In this document: positions 53,499-60,498 of the stretch, one piece after another
Layout: every line of letters starts with the position of its first letter
Numbering within the stretch: the first letter of the stretch is position 1
Made by a program: the position numbers and the translations under genes
Assembly (NCBI GenBank): GCA_018240595.1
Contig: JAFEFL010000024.1
Location: 1 to 60,498, forward strand
Length of the DNA: 60,498 nucleotides
Direction: 5' to 3'
Source: Pseudomonadota bacterium
Lineage (GTDB): Bacteria; Pseudomonadota; Alphaproteobacteria; Rhizobiales; Xanthobacteraceae
Notes under the pieces: generated by a model
What the model was told of the DNA's origin: nothing
Seen by the model: only the letters and a program-made list of their open reading frames with translations
Database searches by the model: none

Positions 53499-56400
53499 TT
53501 ACCCGTCACGTCGATCACTCCGGTCGCCGTGCGGGCAAAGCGGTCGGGCCGGTACATGTCCTCGACCTTGGCCTGCGGCAGCGTGTAATGCCCGGGCGAC
53601 ACCGCGCGGACGACATAGGCCACGCTGAACACCGGCGGTGAATCCGCGCGGCGGTCGAAGGCCGCGGTGAAACGATCGTCGCGGAATTCGCTGTTCACCG
53701 GCGGCACCGCGTCGACGATCCAGCCGAGCGTGCCCGTCTCGCCCGACGACACCAGCCGCGGATTGTCGATCTCGAAACCGGCCGGCAGATAATCGGCGAC
53801 GATGACGCGGCCGAACTGCGGCTGCGCCTCTGTCGTTTTCAGCACGACGACAAAGCGGTCGTTCTGCTTGGCCTTGGCCGGGTCGGCCGGCTCGCCCGCG
53901 AGCGTGAAATAATTGCGCTCGATCTTGAAGCCGTTCGACGCCGCCGGTTCCGGCGTCAGCGGCGCGCCGGACACCGACACCACCGCCTGCACCGCGCCAT
54001 CGCCGCTGTTGCTGACACGCACCGGCGATGCCAGCTGATCGGGCTTGAAGCTGCGATAGAACGCGCCCTGCCGCTTGTCGCCATCGACGTCGAGCCGGAT
54101 GGCGTTCATTTCGCCGGCGAGCGCCCGCGCCGCCATCACCAGCCAGGCATCTTCCTGCGTCGAGAGATAGGTCGCCAACCCGCGCGCGGCATCTATGCGC
54201 GCTACCGCCTGCGTGATCGTCGCCTGCGGCGCATGACCTTCGGAGGCGAGCGTCACCAGCGCCGCGGCATCGCGCAGCACCGAGCCATAATCCTCGCGGC
54301 CGATCTCGAGCTTGGGCTGTACCGGCAGCGCATCGAGCGCGGCGCGGTAGACGCGGTCGGCCCGCGTCTTGTCGCCGAGCATGGCGAGCGCCGCAGCGAC
54401 CTGAGCCTTGGCGATCGGTGTCGCCAGCGCATTGAGCTTGACGTCGGCGATGTAACGCAGATCGCCGATTGGCGCCGCGCCATTGCGTGCCAGCACGTAG
54501 AACGCATAGGCGAGTTCGCGCCCGCCGTTCTTGTCGGCTTCCGGCGCTGTCGCGACGTAGTTGCGAAGACGATCGAGCGCCAAAATCATCGCCGTCTGCG
54601 GTACGTCGAACTTCTTTTCCCGCGCCCGCGTCAGGAAGTCGGTGACATAGGCATCTAACCAAGGATCGTCGCCGCCCACCGACCACAGGCCGAACGAACC
54701 ATTCGCCCCCTGCCTGGCCGTCAGCCGCGCGATCGCATCCTTGATACGGGCGTCGATCTCGCCGTCCGGCGCCAGCCGAGCCTGCGCTGCCAGATCATTG
54801 ATGTAGAGCATCGCCACCGCGCGGCTGGTGATCTGCTCGGAGCAGCCGAACGGATAGCGGTCGAGCGAGTTCAGCAGCGTCGCGGCGTCGAGCGACGTCG
54901 AAATCGCGACTGACAGCCCGGCCCTTCCCGTGCCTGGCACGAAGTCGGCAAAGACATCGTTGGACAAGGTCAACGTCTCGCCCTTGGCCAGTTGCCGCAC
55001 CGTGCGCCGCGTCAGGATCTGCGTCGCCGGCAGCACGTCGAGCGGGAAGCTGCGCGCCAGCTTGAAGCCGTTCGGCCCTTCGACATTGATGACCACCGTG
55101 CTGGCGCCGGAGCCTGCGGCGGAGACCGGCACCGACAGCCGGCCGCGCGCCTTGGCCGCCAAAGTCAGCGGCGCCGGCTCCGCGCCGTCGCGCTTGATCG
55201 AGCCAGCGGTGTCGACCGCGATCTTGTAGGCGCCGGCCGCGCCTTCGACATTGTCGAGTTCGACCTGCACCGCGCCGCGATCGCCCGTGCGCAGGAAGCG
55301 CGGCAGCGTCGCCGTCAGCACCACCGGATCGCGCACAATGACGTCGCCGGACGCCTTGCCGACCTTGTCGTTGCTCCAGGCGACCGCCATGACGCGCACG
55401 GTGCCGGCGAAGGCCGGGATGTCGAACGAGACGTTGGCCGTGCCGTCGGCGCCGACCGTGACGATGCCAGAGTAAAACGCCAAGGGCGCCTGCGTCGGCG
55501 GTGAGCCAGACAGTTCGGCCGCGCCCATGTCGCCGCCGGAGCGGATCTGACCGCGCGCGCCCTGCATGCCGTCGATCAACTGGCCGTAGAGGTCGCGCAC
55601 CTCGGCGGTGAGCCGACGCTGGCCGAGATAGTAGTCATCCGGCGCCGGCGGTTTGTAGTTGGTGAGGTTGAGAATGCCGACATCGACCGCGGCGAGCACG
55701 ACCCTCGCCTGTTCGCCGGCAGTGAGGCCGCCGATCTTGATCGGGATGTTGAGCGCGTTGTCCGGCCGCATCGTCTGCGGCAGCGTCATCGCCACGTTGA
55801 GCGTGCGCTGGGTGCGGTCGATCGAAAACCACTGCACGCCGATGGCGCGGCCCGGCATGCGCTGCGCCGGCTGATCGAGCGGGCGGCGCAAGGTGGCAAC
55901 GACGTAGGCGCCCGTGCCCCAATCCTTGCCGACCGGCAGCGCCACCTTCACCGTGCCCGCCGCCGCGACGTCCTGCGCGACGCTTTGCACCAGGCGGTCG
56001 GTGAAGACGTTGAGCGTAAGGCGGCCGGCGCTGCGTGCCGTCACCGCGACATTCATGGTGTCGCCGCTGGCATAGCCCGGCTTGTCGAGGGCGATCTCGA
56101 GCAGGTCGGGCGTATCGGCGCTCGACTCCGCGTAGAAACCGGCATCGAAGGTCATCGACGTCACGGCGCCGTTCGGATCGGCTTCCGAAACCTCAAGGCG
56201 GTAGCGGCCCCACTTCACCGGCAGCGACAGCCGCGCCGGCTTGCCGGCCGCAACATCGACCGCGCCGTTGGCGACGCGCTGCGTGCGGCGGATCGGCTCG
56301 TAGTTCCACTGGCCGTTCTCGCGGTACCACTGATAGGTCGTCTCGACCTTCAGCAGTTCGTATTTCAGCCCCTTGCGCTCGAGCATGGCGCCATCGGGTG

Positions 56401-58714
56401 CCGCCATGATGACATCGAAGTCGGCATTGGCGCCGTCGGCGAGCGACAGCCCGTTGAAGGCCGGCTTGACGCCGATCATCGGACCGGCCGGGGCCAGCGG
56501 CAGCGTCAGCTTGCGCTCGACGGCGCGTCCGCCGGATTCGACCATGCTGATGGCGATGTTCGCTTCGAGCGGCCGCGTCGTTTCCGGCACGCTCTCGAGC
56601 GCCACCGGGAACGTCGCCTTGCCCTTGTCGTCCGTCACCGGCAGTTCGGTGATCTCCTGCCGCGTGGCGGTGACTTCATCGTCATAGAGGCCGAAGCGAT
56701 AGCCCGGGAAACCGGCGCGCTCCTTGGCGGCGTCGATCGACACCGAACCGCTCAGCTCGAGATTCGAGGCCGGCGCGCCGTAGAGGAAATGGCCATCGAC
56801 CGACAGATCGACCGAGCCGCCGCGCGGAATCGCCTTGGCTTTCGTCGTCAGGTCGAATTCGATGCGGTCGGGCACGTAGTCCTCGACCATGAAGGTGGTT
56901 TCGCCGACCGCCGGGCGTTTCGGATCGGTAAAGGCGCGCACGCGCCAGGTGCCGGTCGCCGCCGTCGACACGATCGGCAGCTCGAGGCTGCGCCCCCCCA
57001 GGCCCTGATCGGGCACGACGACGCGCTTGTAATCGACGCCATCGGGCCGCTCGACGACGAGCGTCAGCGGCACGTTCGGCGCGGCGACGCCGCGCGCATC
57101 CCGCAGCAGCGCGGTGATCGCCACCATTTCTCCGGTGCGATAGACGCCGCGCTCGGTATAGACGAAAGCGTCGAGCCCGGCCGGCGTGGCCCGGCCGCCG
57201 ACGCCGCGATCCGACAGATCGAAGGCCGACGATTTCAGGCTGAGGAAGGCATAGTCGTTCTTGCCGCTGGCAATCACGGCGGCGGGCGACTGGCCTCCCT
57301 CGCCGCGCGTCAGCCCGGCGTCGAAATGGATGTGGCCGTGGAAGTCGGTGGACTTGACCGCAAGCACTTCGTTGTTGCGCGCCATCAGCCGCACTTCGAT
57401 GCTGTTGAGCGGCTGGGCACTGGCCAGCGAATGCACGAAAACGTCGATGCCGTCCTGGCCTGAATAGGCCGTCAGGCCGTAGTCGGAAACGATGAACCAC
57501 TGCGTCGCGACCTGGTCGTAGTCGTTGGCGGTGAGCGCGTCCTTCGGCGTAGCCGTCATCGCATAGACGCCGGGCGCCAGATCGGGCAGCGCTTGATCGA
57601 CCGGGAATGCCGTGACCACCTCGGTGTTGAGCTTCTGCTCAACGGAAAGTTCGCCGCTCCACACCTTGCTGCCGCGCTCGGCGGCGATCTGGTCGCCCTG
57701 GTACACGCTCATGTTGCGCTGGAAATCGTAGCCCAGCACGGTGTCGATCAGGTTGCGGTCGCCGACGCGGTAGACGTTGAGATTGACGGCCGAGGTGTTG
57801 ACGCTGAGCACCGGAATGCCGCGCTGGCCGGTCTTCGGCAGCACATAGGCCTTGCCCGAGAAGCGCACGAACGGTTTGCGATCGCGTACGAAAATCGTGA
57901 ATTCGGTGGTCTTGGCCAAAGTCTCATGCACGGTCGACGGCAGACCGGCGCGCAAGGTGATGGCATAGCGCTCGCCGTGCTTCAGGCCGTCGACGCACAG
58001 TTGCTTGTCGGACACCGAGATCGCCGGCTTGTCCTGACCGGGCACGGCGACGAAGGGCGAGAAATCCGTCTTCTTCTCCGGCAGCGTTTCGGAGAACTGG
58101 AAGCAGGCGCGCGGCGACACCGCGTCGGAATCGACGGTGTAGTCCAACATGCGGAAGCCGTGCTCGAGGCGCAGGCGCTCGTACTGGCCGCGCAGATCGG
58201 CGGTCTCGCGAAGTTCCAGCGACAGCCGCATCGTATCGAGCGCCGGCCGCCATTGCTTGCGGACGGCGAAGGCATCACCCAGCGCCCGGAGGCCGTCGGC
58301 TTCGGCCGCCGGCTGTTTGGCCCGCACGTAGGCGACATAGGCCGCCGTGGTGGCGCGTTCGTTGAGCGTCGCCTGCTCGCGCTGATCGCGGCCCTTGATC
58401 TGCATCACGGCGCGGGCGAGCCGCAGCCAGTTGTCGCTATCGTCCGGCGCCACAGCGACCAATTGGCCGAGCAGCAGCATCGCAGCGCGCACGTCCTTCT
58501 TCTGGAAGGCGGCGTCGGCTTCGCGTTTGAGGACCTGCGGCGTCTTGGTGACGGTGCCGGAGTCGGTCTTGATTTGCGCTTCCAGCGTAATCGCGGCCTG
58601 GTCGAGATCGGGATTCTGGTAGGCCTTGTCGGCGGCCCATCCCGGCAATGTCAAAGCGGCCCACAGGACAAGGGCAAATGCGCCGCCGAAACCAGCGCGC
58701 GTCAACTTTGCCAT
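53495..58714 (-). CDS. Bacterial alpha-2-macroglobulin (YfhM-like)
   Basis: Periplasmic protease trap that covalently captures attacking proteases. The 1739-residue precursor has a signal peptide (cleavage after GWAA, no lipobox, so probably not a lipoprotein), a TPR-like stretch around 65-120, MG domains, and the thioester loop CSEQ with Cys1291 in YPFGCSEQITSR, so the warhead is intact. GGGGAGG precedes the ATG. Co-transcribed with pbpC. Confidence 0.93.
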   Translation of the reverse strand: MAKLTRAGFGGAFALVLWAALTLPGWAADKAYQNPDLDQAAITLEAQIKTDSGTVTKTPQVLKREADAAFQKKDVRAAMLLLGQLVAVAPDDSDNWLRLARAVMQIKGRDQREQATLNERATTAAYVAYVRAKQPAAEADGLRALGDAFAVRKQWRPALDTMRLSLELRETADLRGQYERLRLEHGFRMLDYTVDSDAVSPRACFQFSETLPEKKTDFSPFVAVPGQDKPAISVSDKQLCVDGLKHGERYAITLRAGLPSTVHETLAKTTEFTIFVRDRKPFVRFSGKAYVLPKTGQRGIPVLSVNTSAVNLNVYRVGDRNLIDTVLGYDFQRNMSVYQGDQIAAERGSKVWSGELSVEQKLNTEVVTAFPVDQALPDLAPGVYAMTATPKDALTANDYDQVATQWFIVSDYGLTAYSGQDGIDVFVHSLASAQPLNSIEVRLMARNNEVLAVKSTDFHGHIHFDAGLTRGEGGQSPAAVIASGKNDYAFLSLKSSAFDLSDRGVGGRATPAGLDAFVYTERGVYRTGEMVAITALLRDARGVAAPNVPLTLVVERPDGVDYKRVVVPDQGLGGRSLELPIVSTAATGTWRVRAFTDPKRPAVGETTFMVEDYVPDRIEFDLTTKAKAIPRGGSVDLSVDGHFLYGAPASNLELSGSVSIDAAKERAGFPGYRFGLYDDEVTATRQEITELPVTDDKGKATFPVALESVPETTRPLEANIAISMVESGGRAVERKLTLPLAPAGPMIGVKPAFNGLSLADGANADFDVIMAAPDGAMLERKGLKYELLKVETTYQWYRENGQWNYEPIRRTQRVANGAVDVAAGKPARLSLPVKWGRYRLEVSEADPNGAVTSMTFDAGFYAESSADTPDLLEIALDKPGYASGDTMNVAVTARSAGRLTLNVFTDRLVQSVAQDVAAAGTVKVALPVGKDWGTGAYVVATLRRPLDQPAQRMPGRAIGVQWFSIDRTQRTLNVAMTLPQTMRPDNALNIPIKIGGLTAGEQARVVLAAVDVGILNLTNYKPPAPDDYYLGQRRLTAEVRDLYGQLIDGMQGARGQIRSGGDMGAAELSGSPPTQAPLAFYSGIVTVGADGTANVSFDIPAFAGTVRVMAVAWSNDKVGKASGDVIVRDPVVLTATLPRFLRTGDRGAVQVELDNVEGAAGAYKIAVDTAGSIKRDGAEPAPLTLAAKARGRLSVPVSAAGSGASTVVINVEGPNGFKLARSFPLDVLPATQILTRRTVRQLAKGETLTLSNDVFADFVPGTGRAGLSVAISTSLDAATLLNSLDRYPFGCSEQITSRAVAMLYINDLAAQARLAPDGEIDARIKDAIARLTARQGANGSFGLWSVGGDDPWLDAYVTDFLTRAREKKFDVPQTAMILALDRLRNYVATAPEADKNGGRELAYAFYVLARNGAAPIGDLRYIADVKLNALATPIAKAQVAAALAMLGDKTRADRVYRAALDALPVQPKLEIGREDYGSVLRDAAALVTLASEGHAPQATITQAVARIDAARGLATYLSTQEDAWLVMAARALAGEMNAIRLDVDGDKRQGAFYRSFKPDQLASPVRVSNSGDGAVQAVVSVSGAPLTPEPAASNGFKIERNYFTLAGEPADPAKAKQNDRFVVVLKTTEAQPQFGRVIVADYLPAGFEIDNPRLVSSGETGTLGWIVDAVPPVNSEFRDDRFTAAFDRRADSPPVFSVAYVVRAVSPGHYTLPQAKVEDMYRPDRFARTATGVIDVTGK

Positions 58715-58930
58715 GGCGAAAACCTCCCCGATTCCAGCCGTGCCACCATATTGCAGCGCCGGATCGTGTCGAGGCCGTGGCGCGGCGTCTTTGCGCTAGG
58801 TCATACCGCGAGGGTCTGGCCGCACGATCGACCGCCCGCTGCCGCCGATCGCCGATCGCCGACTGGCGATTCTGATGAATCACTTTAAGGACGTGAGCTT
58901 CGCCCCGTAATTCATTGAAATCACTAGAGA

Positions 58931-58959
58931 TTGACTGAGGTCGCGACCGCGCCTTTCAA
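58931..58959 (+). promoter_or_regulatory. Putative tRNA-Arg promoter
   Basis: TTGACT (58931-58936) and TTTCAA (58954-58959) are 17 bp apart and 33 bp before the mature tRNA. Confidence 0.4.
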
Positions 58960-58992
58960 AATCGGCAGCGGCCCGGTAAGCATGACACCGAT

Positions 58993-59069
<77 letters not shown>

Positions 59070-59119
59070 AGAGGTAAATGGATGCCACGCGCCGAAGCGC
59101 GAGCGATCCGCCGACGTCT

Positions 59120-59425
59120 TTAATGTGTCCAGGCGTCGCGGCGCTTGAAGGCGAAATTGTCCGAATAGGAAATGACGCGGCGCGCCGAGGTCTTCGGTTC
59201 GAAGACCTGGTACGGAATTCCGTTCCGCTCGCAATATCCAATCGCCTCGCCTTCCGAGTCGAAGCGGAGTTTCACCTGCTGGCGCGTGTCGCCGGACGAG
59301 GTCCAGCCCATCAGCGGCTCAACCGTGCGCGGCTCCGCGAGGTCATGTTCGACGACCCATTTACGGGTGTTGGCGACACCCGACTGCATGGCGGTTTTCG
59401 ACGGACGATAGATGCGAGCGGTCAT
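59120..59425 (-). CDS. NADH dehydrogenase accessory subunit, NDUFS4-like (ETC complex I conserved region)
   Basis: The 101-residue protein matches the NDUFS4/AQDQ family: MTARIYRPSKTAMQSG, WVVEHDLAEPR, PLMGWTSSGDTRQQVKLRFDS and the C-terminal YSDNFAFKRRDAWTH. It is an accessory subunit at the NADH end of alphaproteobacterial complex I. The open frame runs upstream, but the start at 59425 fits the family. It lies next to tRNA-Arg, away from nuo genes. Confidence 0.92.
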   Translation of the reverse strand: MTARIYRPSKTAMQSGVANTRKWVVEHDLAEPRTVEPLMGWTSSGDTRQQVKLRFDSEGEAIGYCERNGIPYQVFEPKTSARRVISYSDNFAFKRRDAWTH

Positions 59426-59611
59426 GGCGATGGATCCGGACGGCTTCTCGATGCGGGGCCCGGCCGATTCTCGGTCCGGCGCAAGCACCCGAGCCCGTAT
59501 AAGCGGTCGTTGCGACCGTTGCAACGCACCCCGTTCCGGATACCCGGCTTCGAACCGGATCACGCCGCCGCGCATGACGGTGAAGGTTTGGCGGCCGATG
59601 CAGCCGTAAAC

Positions 59612-59998
59612 TCAGGAGCGGAGGCCAGCAGGTGTCGCGTGAGGCCGTCCGGCCAGTCGCCCTGGCCGACCGCGCCGAGGCGTCGTCGTCACCGGACGGG
59701 CAAATGCCGGCGCGCGCACAACGGCACGAAAGCCGCCATCGCCGAGATCCTCGAATTCGATTCCATACTCGCGCCACAGCATCTCGATGGCGGCCACGGT
59801 CGAGCGACGCGGCTCGGTGCCGCCCTGCTCCAGCTTGTGAATGGATCGCTGAGTCATGCCGACGCGGGCCGCGAGATCGCTCTGGCTCAGACCTGCGACG
59901 GCACGCGCCAGGCGCACCTTGGCCGCGAAGGCCATGCGCTCCATCCGCATCAGATGGACTAGATCGAACTGATCGACGGGCGCGTCCTGGGCCGGCAT
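59612..59998 (-). CDS. XRE-family helix-turn-helix regulator
   Basis: The 128-residue protein has a central HTH_XRE domain (VRLARAVAGLSQSDLAARVGMTQRSIHKLEQG, about residues 28-60) followed by an IEFEDLGDGGFRAVVR segment and a basic, proline-rich tail. It is a single-domain DNA-binding protein; the target is unknown. The frame extends to 60100, but ATG 59998 (MPAQDAPVDQFD) is a more sensible start. It lies between the NDUFS4-like gene and a porin. Confidence 0.82.
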   Translation of the reverse strand: MPAQDAPVDQFDLVHLMRMERMAFAAKVRLARAVAGLSQSDLAARVGMTQRSIHKLEQGGTEPRRSTVAAIEMLWREYGIEFEDLGDGGFRAVVRAPAFARPVTTTPRRGRPGRLAGRPHATPAGLRS

Positions 59999-60061
59999 GG
60001 CACACTCGCAAACGCACGAAACTTGAACACCGCAGCGGCGGCCTGTGGCCGATCCGCTTGG

Positions 60062-60092
60062 AAAAAAACCCCCGGCGATTTCTCGCCGGGGG
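60062..60092 (-). terminator. Intrinsic terminator of the porin gene
   Basis: CCCCCGGCGA/TCGCCGGGGG, a 10-bp stem with a 4-nt loop, followed on the minus strand by seven T residues (60068-60062), 22 bp after the porin stop. Confidence 0.9.
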
Positions 60093-60114
60093 TTCTTCAT
60101 CTCAGACTATCCGA

Positions 60115-60498
60115 TCAGGGATAGAAGTTGCGCTGGGCGCGGACGATGCCCGACCACCAGCTGTTGTCGCCGATGGTAGCACCGGTGAACGCAGTCTGCT
60201 GGGAGTTGTACATCACTTCGACGCTCAGATCGAGGTTGGTGACCGGCGTCCAGACGGTACGCGAGCCAACCTGCCAGTACGACCAGTTGGCCGACGAGCC
60301 GACGGCGGTGCCGGCCGCAGCGAGCTGCAGCGCGGCGCTGGCCGCGGCCGAGTACTGAAGCTTGCCGTACGCGCCGTACAGCGAGGTCTTCAGGTTCGGC
60401 ACCCAGAAGTGCTCGAAGCCGCCGGTGATCGACCAGCCGGTGGTCAGGTCGGCAGTGCCGACGCCGGTGACAACCGAGTCCCAAGCCGGGCCGTACGA
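60115..60498 (-). CDS. Porin, C-terminal part (truncated by the window edge)
   Basis: Outer-membrane beta-barrel porin of the alphaproteobacterial porin_2 type. Only about 127 C-terminal residues are present. The readable frame goes from SYGPAWDSVVTG through GGFEHFWVPNLKTSLYGAYG, with alternating hydrophobic residues as in beta-strands, and ends in RAQRNFYP with an aromatic residue next to the end. The gene continues beyond base 60498. A perfect terminator follows it. Confidence 0.9.
   Translation of the reverse strand, partial: SYGPAWDSVVTGVGTADLTTGWSITGGFEHFWVPNLKTSLYGAYGKLQYSAAASAALQLAAAGTAVGSSANWSYWQVGSRTVWTPVTNLDLSVEVMYNSQQTAFTGATIGDNSWWSGIVRAQRNFYP

Noticed and set aside
51051..53588. 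845-codon frame opposite pbpC
   Set aside because: Shadow frame; pbpC on the other strand has complete GT51 and transpeptidase motifs.

Overview
The window reads as chromosomal DNA of a GC-rich alphaproteobacterium of the order Hyphomicrobiales (Rhizobiales), probably near Nitrobacteraceae/Xanthobacteraceae. The evidence is its gene families and their order: PopZ, an ExoR-like Sel1 protein, an Aap-type amino-acid ABC transporter, an NDUFS4-like protein, a rhizobial-type porin, an orphan tripartite-tricarboxylate binding protein, and short dispersed palindromes between genes. I place it by pattern recognition only; no database was searched. There is no IS element, prophage, CRISPR array or rRNA operon.

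Layout. 0.3-13.3 kb is a block read on the minus strand: small membrane protein-dgt-argS-SPOR protein-nagZ-scpA-scpB-tatA-tatB-tatC (nucleotide pool, translation, cell-wall recycling, chromosome segregation, folded-protein export). It is interrupted at 9.1-11.9 kb by three plus-strand accessory genes: a class A beta-lactamase, a soluble chemoreceptor-like protein and a 66-residue membrane protein whose ribosome binding site lies in a hairpin. 13.4-16.3 kb holds erpA, a solute-binding protein and an NfeD/SPFH pair. 16.5-20.9 kb is an RND efflux operon (fusion protein, then pump). 21-26 kb has xth, exoR, ilvD, a 3-methyladenine glycosylase and an SDR-type protein. 26-33.4 kb is valS, an MFS transporter, popZ, tolC and a PIMT-like methyltransferase. 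33.5-33.8 kb carries tRNA-Cys and tRNA-Asn. 33.9-39.2 kb has pncB, an M24 peptidase, a single-domain MetE-like protein and a membrane diguanylate cyclase. 39.5-42.2 kb is cysK-alaX-sseA, followed by a DUF2239 gene behind a paired palindromic operator. 42.9-47.2 kb is aapJQMP. 47.5-51.3 kb is a four-gene membrane glycosylation module. 51.4-58.7 kb is an alpha-2-macroglobulin/PBP1C pair. The right end has tRNA-Arg, an NDUFS4-like gene, an XRE regulator and the C-terminal end of a porin.

Themes. Most genes are core metabolism and cell-envelope functions. Several may work together: TatABC could export the beta-lactamase, whose signal peptide is twin-arginine-like; the RND pump and TolC could form one efflux path although encoded 11 kb apart; A2M/PBP1C and the GT2/GT83 module both act at the periplasmic face.

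Most unusual observations: an arginyl-tRNA synthetase with a histone-H1-like tail of about 170 residues; a perfect hairpin covering the Shine-Dalgarno of a small membrane protein; twin 13-bp operator arms around a promoter that appears to start transcription at the ATG of the DUF2239 gene; and a compact candidate polyprenyl-phosphate-sugar glycosylation pathway.
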